Positions 26,417-36,300 of a DNA stretch of 64,000 nt are shown here, one piece after another. How positions within the stretch are numbered: the stretch's first letter is position 1; each line of letters opens with the position of its first letter. The stretch lies in NCBI RefSeq assembly GCF_007997135.1, contig NZ_VORU01000001.1, positions 124,001-188,000 on the forward strand, in the 5' to 3' direction. Source of the stretch: Aequorivita lipolytica. GTDB lineage: Bacteria > Bacteroidota > Bacteroidia > Flavobacteriales > Flavobacteriaceae. A program made the position numbers and the translations under genes. The notes beneath the pieces are model-generated. The model did not search any database. It was not told the origin of the DNA and saw nothing but the letters and a program-made list of their open reading frames with translations.

Positions 26417-26453
26417 AAACGACCTAAAGAATTAATTTTTTAGGTCGTTTTTT
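26417..26453 (+). terminator. intrinsic terminator after infB
   Basis: AAACGACCTAAA (26417-26428) pairs with TTTAGGTCGTTT (26439-26450) and the T-tract continues beyond it. It ends the rimP-nusA-infB transcript 22 bases after the infB stop. Confidence 0.85.
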
Positions 26454-26497
26454 ATTTCATGCTTTTTCCGCATTTAGTTAAATGTAGAAAAAACTAC

Positions 26498-27196
26498 TCA
26501 TTCTTTTATAAACTTCTTTATTTCTACATTTCCACTTTCATCTTCAATATTTAAAAAATAAATACCGTTGACAAGGCTTGAAACATCAATGGAAACCTGC
26601 TTCTCAAATGTTGTATTTTGGGTGCTTAATAGTTTGCCTTCTATGTTGAAAATTTTGATGTTTAAGTTTCCTATATTTTCATCTGAACTTAAAAATAAGT
26701 TATTTTTTACCGGGTTGGGATATAGCAGAAATTCATTTTTTTGAAAGTTGGATGCGGATAGTGAGTAGCTTTTAAAAACTGCATGACCAAAAACGCCATT
26801 TTCAAGTGTAAGAACTTTACCTTGACCATCTTGGGTAATAGTATACCAGAACTTATCAGATATAAAACTAAAATATTCATTTTCGAAAAAATTATGCTGC
26901 TGTATGCCACAGTCAATTGTAGTTGCAGTAAAATTTATGGAACTTAACTCCTCTGGGGGTAAAAATTCATAAGTGCCGCTAAAAATATTGCAGGCACCTT
27001 CACCATTATAATTTAAATTTGGTGGTATGGTTAAAGATGGAGAAATGGGTGGATTTATAAGGGAAACATCATAAAAAGTGCCGAAATCTGAACTTTGTAC
27101 TTCATATAAATACCAAATATTATCAAATAGTTGCGGATCCTGTGCAAAAGAAATTGCGCTTATGTTAAATGCCAAAATATATAATAATGTTCTCAT
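26498..27196 (-). CDS. secreted T9SS cargo protein with META-like N-terminal part (paralogue 1)
   Basis: A 232-residue protein. The signal peptide is MRTLLYILAFNISAISFAQ; the ATG at 27196 that yields it is preferred over the longer open frame from 27268. The middle (LFDNIWYLYEV, GACNIFSGTYEF, IDCGIQQHNFFENEYFSFI) resembles META/HslJ-like lipocalin-type domains. The last about 75 residues, starting FLLYPNPVKNNLFL and ending IKKFIKE, are a type A T9SS C-terminal sorting domain, so the protein should pass the outer membrane and be surface-attached or released. Its closest relative is the next gene. Confidence 0.8.
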   Translation of the reverse strand: MRTLLYILAFNISAISFAQDPQLFDNIWYLYEVQSSDFGTFYDVSLINPPISPSLTIPPNLNYNGEGACNIFSGTYEFLPPEELSSINFTATTIDCGIQQHNFFENEYFSFISDKFWYTITQDGQGKVLTLENGVFGHAVFKSYSLSASNFQKNEFLLYPNPVKNNLFLSSDENIGNLNIKIFNIEGKLLSTQNTTFEKQVSIDVSSLVNGIYFLNIEDESGNVEIKKFIKE

Positions 27197-27334
27197 GATT
27201 ATAAAAATTAAGAGGTTGTTGTTTTGCAAGGTTTTATTGCGAGCCTGCCTGCCTTTTTGGTAGGGCACAAAGCAATTACCTTTTAGGTATTCTTATCAGC
27301 TTTAACCGCAAACTATTTTATAAAGCTTACCTTC

Positions 27335-28042
27335 TTATTCCTTAATAAATTTCTTAGTTTCCACTCTCCCATCATCTTCTTCAATATTTAAAAAATAAAT
27401 GCCGTTAGAAAGATTTGAAACATTTATGGAAACCTGCTTCTCAAATATTGTATTTTGAGTGCTTAAAAGTTTTCCTTCTATGTTTAGGATTTTTATTTTT
27501 AGATTAGCTGTAGGGTTTGTAGTGTTTATATACAATCTGTTTTTTGCGGGGTTGGGGTGGACTGAAAATTGAGAGGCGGAAAAATTTGGAGTGGCTAATG
27601 GTTGGTTGCCATAAAATGCTTTGTTTCCCAAATCGCTTGTTAAAACTAAAGACAAGTCACTGCCTTGACCTTCTATTATGTATGCGAAGGTTTTATTAGT
27701 TGATTGCCATTCAAAAAAGCCATTGTAATACAGATTTTCAAAATCATTATTTTCGGGTAAAACACAAGGATCATCGGGTAATATTATAAATTCAAATACG
27801 TTTATATCTGTATTTGAAATTGTTAATTGATAGCCAGATAGTCCCAAACAAACAATAGTATCAAAAACGTCTTGATATATGTTTAATTGAATAAAATCTA
27901 TTTCACTGTTTTGCGGTGCTTGGTAGTTTACACCATCAATATTTATCTTTTGTAGATACCAAGTGTTATCAAAAAGTTGTGGGTCTTGAGCAAAGGATAA
28001 AGCGCTGAGGCTAAATGCTAAAAAATATAGTAGAGTTTTCAT
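27335..28042 (-). CDS. secreted T9SS cargo protein (paralogue 2)
   Basis: A 235-residue paralogue of the gene at 26498. The signal peptide (MKTLLYFLAFSLSALSFAQ), the first mature residues (DPQLFDNTWYLQKI) and the C-terminal sorting domain (SVHPNPAKNRLYI to ETKKFIKE) are nearly the same in both. The central about 120 residues have little in common apart from a paired-cysteine pattern. That points to a local duplication with divergence of the exposed part. Function unknown. Confidence 0.8.
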   Translation of the reverse strand: MKTLLYFLAFSLSALSFAQDPQLFDNTWYLQKINIDGVNYQAPQNSEIDFIQLNIYQDVFDTIVCLGLSGYQLTISNTDINVFEFIILPDDPCVLPENNDFENLYYNGFFEWQSTNKTFAYIIEGQGSDLSLVLTSDLGNKAFYGNQPLATPNFSASQFSVHPNPAKNRLYINTTNPTANLKIKILNIEGKLLSTQNTIFEKQVSINVSNLSNGIYFLNIEEDDGRVETKKFIKE

Positions 28043-28061
28043 AATTTAATGATTTATGGGG

Positions 28062-28295
28062 TTATTGTTTTGCAAGGTTTTTGGAATCCACAATTTCGCC
28101 ATCACAGACAAGAGCTACGGAATAAAGGCCCGAAGTATATGTTGAGAGGTTTAGGTTAATTGCGGTGGCATTAACGTCCAGAATATAATTGTTTGATATT
28201 CCCGTAGCGGTACTAACCACCATTAGATATGCAGAAGTAGCCTCGTCTGTAATGTAGTTAACGGTAGCCTGGCTGGTTGCAGGGTTTGGTATCAT
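28062..28295 (-). pseudogene. C-terminal fragment of a broken S8 peptidase (sorting-type domain)
   Basis: A 77-residue frame beginning IPNPATSQATVNYITDEA and ending GEIVDSKNLAKQ. This is a C-terminal secretion/sorting-type beta domain that cannot stand alone, having no signal peptide. It overlaps the end of the 28292 frame by 4 bases. Adding one base to the AAA at about 28298-28300 would join the frames as HLKSMIPNP, so it is the detached tail of the subtilase. Confidence 0.75.
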
Positions 28296-30205
28296 GCTTT
28301 CAAGTGTTTATATGGATTCACAGTTACTTCTACCTCATCATAGTCCTTATAGCCATCAGTGTCCGTAATAATTTCCAGCCTATATAGCTGGGTAACGTTG
28401 GGTGATACCGTTAAGTCGGGCCCCGTGTAAATAAGATTACCATTGGGATCGTACCAATTATAGACGGCCGCCTCATTTATTTGGGCTGCGCTTATTGTTA
28501 CGCTCTCGCTTCTGTCTATAGATTCATCGTCACCCGCATCGGCACCAAAAACGGGTCGTGGTTTTTTTGAAACCTTATAGGTTTCGCCCCCAATTACGGC
28601 ATTAGTGGCAGCGTCATGCTGTATCACGTGGAACGTAAAATTATTTTTGGCGGTTAGCTGATTGGTCAAGAAGTTAAAACTTACGTATAAGGTGCCGATC
28701 TCATTGGGATATAACTGAATATTGTTTAAGGTTGCATTATTTGTCGCTACGATTTTCTTGTTCGGAACGTTTGTGGAATCTACATAGGTGGCACTGTTGC
28801 CACCCCGTACCCAAGCATCGTAAAGGATGTTGTCCATTTCAATACTTACTTCGGCCTCTTCATATATCGGTTTGCCCAGTTCGGCATCGCCTTTTTTGAA
28901 CTGAAGATCAAAAGTGTGGTTTGAGGCATAGGGATTGCCAACAGCCACAACGCCACCAATCTCTGATGTAATGTTGGGAACCATCTCTATAACGGTCATA
29001 TTTTTCCAAACAATATTATTGTTGTTCTTTACATTTTCCGTTATGATCATCCCTTCGGGAAAGGTCATTGGGTCATTTGGCGAGTCTATACGTGCAAGCA
29101 AGCAAAAATGCCAAGGGTTTGGATTGATGCCCACATAATCCTGTGGATTTGGGACCAACCATTGGAATTCAAGTATCTTGCTTTCGCCCGGACCCAAAAC
29201 GGGGATATCAAGTGTGCCTATTTCATCACCTGCCAATACGGGATTTGGATTTGATGGGTCTGGCATGTAGAGGGTGCCGTTCCAGTGGTCTGGCCAGTAG
29301 AGTGCAGTGCTTGCCTTGGCCCAATATAGTTTTAGGTCGTCCGTGCCGGAAGAGGTTTCGCAGCTATTGTTTGTTACGCGAACATATACAAAACTGGGGC
29401 TTACAGCATTATATATTGGATTTTGGTGGGTGTCTATATAACTGCCATCATTTTGGTTGCGTACCCAGATATCGTCACTTAGCCATTGTATTTCGGTATT
29501 TGTATCTGGCTCTACAAAATTATCCAAATCGGAATTTTGCATTGCAAGGTCCAAGCCGGGGATGGGGTTTAACATACATTGTGCCGTCTTTACCGCCCTA
29601 AAGGCGTTTATTCTTCCTGTGCCCAGCTGGCCAATATAAGACTGATTTTGGGGGATGGAATAAATATCATCGGCGGTGTTTTTTATAATATCCTTTACTT
29701 CATAAGCCGTCAAGTTAGGGTTTATCGCAAAAATCAAAGCTGCCAAACCCGACACGATTGGGGCTGATGCTGATGTGCCAATTCCTACTCTATATCCTAA
29801 AGGATGGCTTGCATAATCATCTTCTGCCATCATAACTAATTGTCCTGGGGCACAAACATCCACTTTATCATTGTGGGTATGGGATCCATATTCAGGATAG
29901 GGCGGATAAAAAGAATGGCAATCTTTCCAAGACCTATGCCAATATGGAGAATATGTGGAACCAATATCATACCTGCTGCCTACACTCGTAACCGAAAGTA
30001 CACTATCATATGATGCAGGGTACATATATCCATTCCCATCTGTCCCACAATGTGTTCCAGTTATCCCATTTCCTGCACTTGCTACAACCAAAATATTTCT
30101 TGAAGCGATTTCAGAATAGACCTCATTATCATATGGATTAGAACTACAACTACTTTTCCAACTGCAATTTATTACTTTACACCTTGAATTTGAGATACTT
30201 GCCAC
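28292..30205 (-). pseudogene. central and catalytic-serine fragment of a broken S8 (subtilisin-like) peptidase
   Basis: A 637-residue frame without a signal peptide. It starts inside a subtilase domain: CKVINCSWKSSC, LVVASAGNGITG, and the catalytic-serine motif GTSASAPIVSGLAALIF. About 400 residues of beta-rich accessory domains follow, with a final Ig-like repeat (TVSPNVTQLYRLEI). The catalytic Asp and His lie in the other frame (30172-30918). The frame is entered through a one-base shift near the CCC at 30220-30222. As sequenced this part would not be exported or active. Confidence 0.8.
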
Positions 30206-30918
30206 ACCCTGCTCGAATTCCCATATTGATCAGCTGTTACTAACTTGGTGTTGAACCCAATGCTGGGGATTCCAATTCCATTATTTGTTTTTGCTGCCAC
30301 CAAACTAGCTACACTTGTTCCGTGTGATACACCACCACTACTGTCATCTAAATCCAGTACAATTTGTCCTATCAAATCTTCATGATTTAAATCGAATTTG
30401 GAATCCACTACCCCTACCAGTATATTAGGATCTCCTTGGGTTATTGTCCAAGCAAGGGGTGCATTTATTAATTCCATTGCTGTATTGGGCAAATTTTCTA
30501 ATAATATTTCGGTATAATCATTTGGATAAAATCCTGCCAATTCTGGTTTTTCCAACAAAAGAATATTTTCAACTTCACTTCTAAGCATAAAATCCGTAAA
30601 AATTTCATTCTCTTCAAGTATTAATAAATAGACTTTCTGTAAAATAGAAGATACAGCACCGGGAAAAGCTTTATCAAAATGATATACTTCTTTGGTATTT
30701 ACAAAATTTGAAAAATTATTAATATTTGTAGTAATTGTAATAGTGCCATCAATGTTGTTAGTTTTTTGAATCGTGCCTAAATCATATCCAGTTTTTATTT
30801 CAAGATAGTATTCCGCTGTATTTTGCGCTGTTAGCAAAACAGAAGAAAAAGCAACTATAATCCAGATGATAACTTCGTGGGCGAGTGAATGCTTGGGAGT
30901 GTGGGCGTGTGTTTTCAT
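30172..30918 (-). pseudogene. N-terminal fragment of a broken S8 (subtilisin-like) peptidase
   Basis: A 248-residue frame with a signal/anchor segment (EVIIWIIVAFSSVLLTAQ), a propeptide-like region and the first half of a subtilase domain. The catalytic Asp is in VGVVDSKFDLNHEDL and the catalytic His in SHGTSVASLVAAKTNNG. The frame then leaves the family pattern after TADQYG and stops at QIQGVK. With one extra base the downstream frame continues as YGEFEQGVASISNS, which fits the family. The intact product would be about 950 residues and secreted. Confidence 0.8.
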
Positions 30919-31242
30919 AATTTCATCGATTAAAGTTAATTAATTTATTAAAATTATGCTAAAATATTTAAATAAAAAACAAGTTTTTCCCTGTTTTTGG
31001 AGGGGGTTTTCCCTGTTTTACAAAAGGGTTTTACCCTTTTTTAATGAAAATATCTATTAACAAAGAATAGGTTTTATAAATGATAAAAAATGTTTTCCTA
31101 CTCTGGAAGAAAGTTACAATAAAAAAGTAAAATTTTAAGGGAAAAATTTTATCGCAAAAAACAATTGCCGCAGAATTTCAAACCAAGGTCTTAAAAGAAA
31201 AAAAAATATGTTCCGGAAAAGAAAGCTAAAGTATTAAAGGCA
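30919..31242. promoter_or_regulatory. AT-rich intergenic region with three phased TTTTCCCTGTTTT-type repeats
   Basis: Three related blocks lie at 30984-30998 (TTTTTCCCTGTTTTT), 31007-31019 (TTTTCCCTGTTTT) and about 31030-31042 (TTTACCCTTTTTT). Their CCC cores are spaced 22 and 23 bases, about two helical turns. They precede the S8 peptidase start (minus strand, 30918) by 70-125 bases. The third block also belongs to a hairpin (AAAAGGGT/ACCCTTTT, 31022-31040) that could terminate the SPOR-gene transcript. I see no gene in the rest. Confidence 0.55.
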
Positions 31243-31638
31243 TCATTTCCGTCTTTCCGGTTTTAAAATAAACGCAGCAGAAAAACTCTTTTGAATTTCT
31301 ATTAGCGCACGCTCTGCTTCAATTCTCGCGGAAAAGTTTCCTGCCCAAACTTTATAGTTTGGTGTTTCATATTCAATAGATGCAGGCCAGTTGCCATAAC
31401 TGCCGCGGTACTTGCGAAGAGTTTGATTAGCTTTGTCCAATTCGCCGTAATAGAGTTGTATTGTATAACCGTCAGAAAGTTTGTTTTCCTTTTCCAAATC
31501 TTTCTTGAGGTCTAGGAGTTGGGTAATTTTAGAATCAACATTAACGGTCAATGTAGCGCTTTGGGCAAGACTTTTACCGGATAGCAAAGTGATTAAAATA
31601 CTGGTAATAAAAAGTTTAGAATACGTTTGTAGGCTCAT
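31243..31638 (-). CDS. SPOR-domain secreted protein
   Basis: A 131-residue protein with a signal peptide (SKLFITSILITLLSGKSLAQ) and a C-terminal SPOR domain: GYTIQLYYGELDKANQTL, YKVWAGNFSARIEAERAL and a final FSAAFILKPE strand. SPOR domains bind glycan strands lacking stem peptides and are often found at division sites; this one would be periplasmic. The start is ATG at 31638; the frame open from 31644 would need a TTG. A good -7 box lies just upstream. Confidence 0.85.
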   Translation of the reverse strand: MSLQTYSKLFITSILITLLSGKSLAQSATLTVNVDSKITQLLDLKKDLEKENKLSDGYTIQLYYGELDKANQTLRKYRGSYGNWPASIEYETPNYKVWAGNFSARIEAERALIEIQKSFSAAFILKPERRK

Positions 31639-31657
31639 AAGCAAATTTCTTTTAGTA

Positions 31658-31665
31658 CAAAGGTA
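31658..31665 (-). promoter_or_regulatory. candidate -7 box of the SPOR gene
   Basis: On the minus strand this reads TACCTTTG, an exact TAnnTTTG match, 20 bases upstream of the ATG at 31638. No clear -33 element is seen. Confidence 0.5.
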
Positions 31666-31734
31666 AAACTTAATAACTCTGTGTACACTCTAAATATTAT
31701 TTAGAACAAATATAAATTAATAGTTAACACTTTG

Positions 31735-31771
31735 TTTGCATTTTCAAAATCGACTTTATAATGTACTTTTG
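31735..31771 (+). promoter_or_regulatory. actA: candidate promoter of the alternative complex III operon
   Basis: TACTTTTG at 31764-31771 matches the -7 consensus TAnnTTTG. TTTG at 31735-31738 could be the -33 element, though the 25-base gap is longer than the usual 20. Transcription would start near 31778 and leave a leader of about 180 bases before the actA ATG at 31956. The leader holds two short open frames (31793-31825, 10 codons; 31871-31936, 21 codons). Confidence 0.5.
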
Positions 31772-31955
31772 TGCCTTTATTTGTGGTACGGAATGAGCAT
31801 TGAGATTTCAGAAATTCGTAATTAATTCTGTTCCAAATCTATCGATAATAAATTAATCATTAGCAATGAAATGAGCACTTCAAAAAGTTTCGAAAATAGC
31901 CGAAATGATTTTTATGCGAATTCCACTGATCAATAAAAAACAATATATTCAACAG

Positions 31956-33278
31956 ATGAAAAAGGTGAATTTTACACATCTACGCTCAAAATTGCCACTT
32001 CTTTTGTTAGTGTTTTTACTAACTTTTTCAACTTCTATACACTCTCAAGATGCACCAGTAGCAGATACTGCGGTTGCTTCTGATAGTGCTGGGGGTGATG
32101 TTGCAGCAGGTGAGTCTTTGTTTAAGGCCAATTGTGCGGCTTGCCATAAGATGGACAAAAAGGCTGTTGGGCCTGCTCTTAGAGGTGTCGGGGAAAAATA
32201 TGATCGTGACTGGTTATACAAATGGATCAACAATAGTCAAGCACTTATCGCTTCTGGTGATGCGCTAGCGGTAAAATTGTTTGAAGAGAATAATAAAGCC
32301 GTGATGACAGCTTTTCCAGCGCTTTCTGAAACTGATATTGACAATATTCTTGCTTATACTGATCAGCCTAAAGCTGAGCCTGTTGCCGCTGCGGGTGTAG
32401 AGACTACAACCACGGCTGCGTCAAATGACGGGGGGTCAGTTTCAAACACGCTCGTTATTGGCGCCTTATTGCTTATTTTCTTGTTGTTGGTTATTATGCT
32501 TTTCTTAGTTACCAATACACTTAAAAAAATTGCGGAGGCAAATGGCGTTGTTTATGAAGAAAAAGAAAAGCGCACTCCTATTTGGAAAGCCTTTATTCAA
32601 AACCAATTCTTGGTTTTGGTGTTTTCAATATTTCTTTTGCTCTCTGGCGCTTACTTCGGTTATGGTTATTTTATGCAAGTAGGCGTTGACCAAGGATATG
32701 CTCCAGTGCAACCTATTCATTATTCACATAGAATTCACGCTGGTGAGAACCAGATAGACTGTAATTTCTGCCACAGTTCAGCAAGAAAAAGCAAGCATTC
32801 AGGTATTCCTTCTTTGAATGTTTGTATGAATTGCCACAAAAATATTGCGGAAGTTGCTCCTGAAACGGCTACCGAAGAGTATTCAAAAGAATTTTACGAC
32901 GGCGAGATAGCAAAATTATACAAAGCCGTGGGTTGGGACGCAGAGAATCAAGAATATACTGGAAAGACTGAGCCCGTTAAATGGATTCGTATTCACAACT
33001 TACCAGATTTTGCTTATTTTAACCACTCACAGCACGTTACTGTTGCTGGAATTGCTTGCCAGACCTGTCATGGAGAAATACAGGAAATGGAAATTGTGGA
33101 GCAGTTTGCGCCACTTACAATGGGCTGGTGTATTAATTGCCACAGAGAGACCAACGTTAACTTGGCGACAAATGATTATTACGCAAAGATACATGAGGAG
33201 CTCTCCAAGAAATATGGAATTGAAAAGCTGACAATCGCCGAAATGGGTGGATTGGAATGTGGCAAATGTCACTATTAA
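31956..33278 (+). CDS. actA: alternative complex III subunit ActA, multiheme cytochrome c
   Basis: A 440-residue exported c-type cytochrome with six CxxCH motifs. One (CAACH, Cys60) is in an N-terminal monoheme domain. Five lie in the C-terminal half: CNFCH (Cys269), CMNCH (290), CQTCH (368), CINCH (392) and CGKCH (435). A TM helix (about 165-187) and a second hydrophobic segment (about 216-236) separate the parts. ActA passes electrons from the ActB iron-sulfur clusters to ActE and the oxidase. ATG at 31956 gives a clean signal peptide; upstream ATGs at 31905 and 31914 would add 17 or 14 residues before it. Confidence 0.93.
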   Translation: MKKVNFTHLRSKLPLLLLVFLLTFSTSIHSQDAPVADTAVASDSAGGDVAAGESLFKANCAACHKMDKKAVGPALRGVGEKYDRDWLYKWINNSQALIASGDALAVKLFEENNKAVMTAFPALSETDIDNILAYTDQPKAEPVAAAGVETTTTAASNDGGSVSNTLVIGALLLIFLLLVIMLFLVTNTLKKIAEANGVVYEEKEKRTPIWKAFIQNQFLVLVFSIFLLLSGAYFGYGYFMQVGVDQGYAPVQPIHYSHRIHAGENQIDCNFCHSSARKSKHSGIPSLNVCMNCHKNIAEVAPETATEEYSKEFYDGEIAKLYKAVGWDAENQEYTGKTEPVKWIRIHNLPDFAYFNHSQHVTVAGIACQTCHGEIQEMEIVEQFAPLTMGWCINCHRETNVNLATNDYYAKIHEELSKKYGIEKLTIAEMGGLECGKCHY

Positions 33279-33308
33279 TTAATTAAAAAGATTATTATAG
33301 ATACTAAT

Positions 33309-36300
33309 ATGGCATCAAACAAGAAATACTGGAAAAGTGTCGAACAGCTTAACGAAGACAGTGCCATTGTTAAGGCGCTTCAGGATAATGAGTTTGTAAA
33401 CGAAATACCTACGGACGACTTTCTTGGCAATAAAGAAGCGTTAGAGTCTTCTTCCACCACACGTCGTGATTTCTTAAAATATATGGGTTTCTCAACAGCT
33501 GCAGCAACTTTAGCAGCTTGCGAGGGTCCAGTGGTTAAATCAATCCCATACGTTGTTCAACCAAATGAGATTGTGCCAGGGGTAGCAAATTATTATGCTT
33601 CAACAATGGCAGATGGGTTTGATTTCGCAAACATTTTGGTAAAGACCCGCGAAGGTCGCCCAATCAAGGTAGAGAGAAACGATTTAGCGGTGAATGCTGG
33701 TGGTAGTGCCAATGCGCGCGTACACGCCTCAATACTTTCATTATACGATAAAAATAGAATGTCCGGACCAATGGTCGATGGAGCTGTGGTTAGCTGGCCA
33801 GAATTTGATACTGCCGTAGCGCAGCAGATGAATGAAATGGCTGGGAAAGATGTTGTGCTGCTTACTCAAACATTTGCCAGTCCATCTACTTCAAAATTAA
33901 TTGCTGAATTTACCGCAAAATATCCAAACGTACGTCACGTAGTTTATGATACTGTGTCCTATTCAGCGGCTTTGGACGCTTTTCAGACCAAATACGGAAC
34001 ACGTGCATTGCCAGACTATGATTTTTCAAAGGCCGATGTAATTGTTTCTGTGGGTGCAGATTTCTTGGGCGATTGGCAAGGTGGAAGTTACAGCAAGGGA
34101 TACGCCCAAGGCAGAATTCCAAAAAACGGAAAAATTTCTAGACACGTTCAGTTTGAAGCCAACCTAACTTTAAGTGGAGGGAAGGCAGATAAGCGCGTTC
34201 TTGCAACCCCTTCGCAACAAATGCAAATTGTGAAGGCGTTAACTGGTGGGAGTGCTTCTGGTCTGCCTGCTAATTTAGCAGACGCAGTAAATAAAGCAAA
34301 AGCACAACTTCAGAAAGCTGGAAGTAAAGCCTTGCTTGTAACAGGACTTCCAGATGTTGAATCGCAAACTGCTGCATTAAATTTTAATGCAAACAGTGAA
34401 GCTATGGATTCAAACAAACCGTTGCTTATAAGACAATCGAGCAATAGTGAAGTTATGAACGTTGTTAATGGCGTTGTTTCAGGTAGCATTAAAGGCATGA
34501 TCACAGTGGGTGTAGATCCTGTTTATTCTTTCCCAAATAGTAAGGAATTTACAGAAGGTTACAAAAAACTTGACATGACCCTTGCATTTGCAATGAAGCA
34601 GGATGCAACCGCTTCCCTTGCAAAATTGGTCGCTGCCACACCGCACTATCTTGAATCATGGGGTGATATGCAACTTAAAAAAGGGACATACAGCCTTGCG
34701 CAGCCTACCATTCGTCCAATGTTCAATACGCGTCAATTTCAAGACTGCTTATTGAAATGGACAGGTAATTCAAAAAATTATTACGATTATATAAAAGAAA
34801 GTTGGACTGCTTCTATACTGCAAGGAAGCTCTTGGAACAAAACTCTTGAGGCTGGCATTTTAATTAGCGATGTTGAAGTAAACATGGAAGAAGGTATGCC
34901 TGCAAAAGGTATAACCTTAATGGAAGATAGCACTTCAAATGGCGCTGTTTCTTCACCTTCACTAGAAGGCGATTTTGAGCTTACACTTTATACCTCTACA
35001 GGATTAGGTGATGGCCAACAAGCCAACAACCCTTGGTTGCAAGAATTTCCAGATCCAATAACTCGAGCTTCTTGGGATAATTACTTGACAATTTCTGCAG
35101 CCGATGCGGAAGCTTTGGAGCTAGAAAATTTTCACGTATCCAATGGTGCCTTGAACGGTAGTTATGTAAATGTGAAATTGGGTACTGTGGTAATTGAAAA
35201 CGTGCCTGTAATTGTCCAGCCCGGACAGGCTAAAGGATCGGTCGGTTTAGCTTTGGGGTATGGAAAAACGGCTGCCATACAAGAAGAAATGCAAACCGGT
35301 GTTAATGCCTACCCGCTCTACCAAAACTTTTCTGAGATCCAAAAAGTGAATTTAGAAAAGGCTAGTGGAATGCACGAGTTTGCTTGCGTACAGCTACAAA
35401 ACACAATGGCAGGGCGCAGTGACGATATTATCAAGGACACAACTTTAGAAATATTCAACACAAAAAATATTAGCCATTGGAACGCAGTTCCTGTGGTAGA
35501 TTACGATCATGCTCCTATTGAGGTGCGTGACAAAAAAGCAGATATCTGGACTCCTTTTGATGATACCATTGGGCATCATTTTAACCTTTCCATAGATCTT
35601 AATGCCTGTACCGGTTGCGGTGCTTGTGTTATTGCTTGCCACGCCGAAAATAATGTTCCTGTAGTTGGGAAAGAAGAGGTTAGAAAGTTCCGTGATATGC
35701 ATTGGTTGCGTATTGATAGATATTATTCAGCAGGTGAGACTTTCCAAGAAGAAATTGATACTCTCGAAAATCTTCCTGCATTTGACTTTTATGATGTTGT
35801 AGAAGAACCAGCTTATCTGAATCCACAAGTTGCCTTTCAACCGGTAATGTGCCAGCATTGTAATCACGCACCTTGTGAAACTGTTTGTCCCGTAGCGGCT
35901 ACATCTCACGGGCGGCAAGGCCAGAATCAAATGGCTTATAACCGTTGTGTAGGTACGCGTTACTGCGCAAACAACTGTCCATATAAAGTACGAAGATTCA
36001 ACTGGTTTTTATATAATGAAAACGATGAGTTTGACTATAATATGAACAATGACCTTGGAAGAATGGTACTTAACCCGGATGTTGTAGTGCGTTCACGTGG
36101 TGTTATGGAAAAATGCTCTATGTGTATCCAAATAACACAAAAAACAATTCTCGATGCTAAGCGTGATGGGAGACCTGTTAAAGATGGAGAGTTCCACACA
36201 GCCTGTTCAAGGGCTTGCCAAACAGAAGCTCTCGTTTTTGGAGATGTAAATGATAAAGAATCTGAAATTTTGAAGATGAAGGATAATGACCGTATGTATC

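Noticed and set aside
27217-28082. 17-base match (ttgttttgcaaggtttt) near the starts of the first T9SS paralogue and at the end of the subtilase tail
   Set aside because: It may be a remnant of a duplicated gene end, but one short match is not enough to call a feature.
29143-29601. 152-codon plus-strand open frame
   Set aside because: Lies fully antisense to the subtilase gene and its product is Cys/Arg/Leu-rich without any known pattern.
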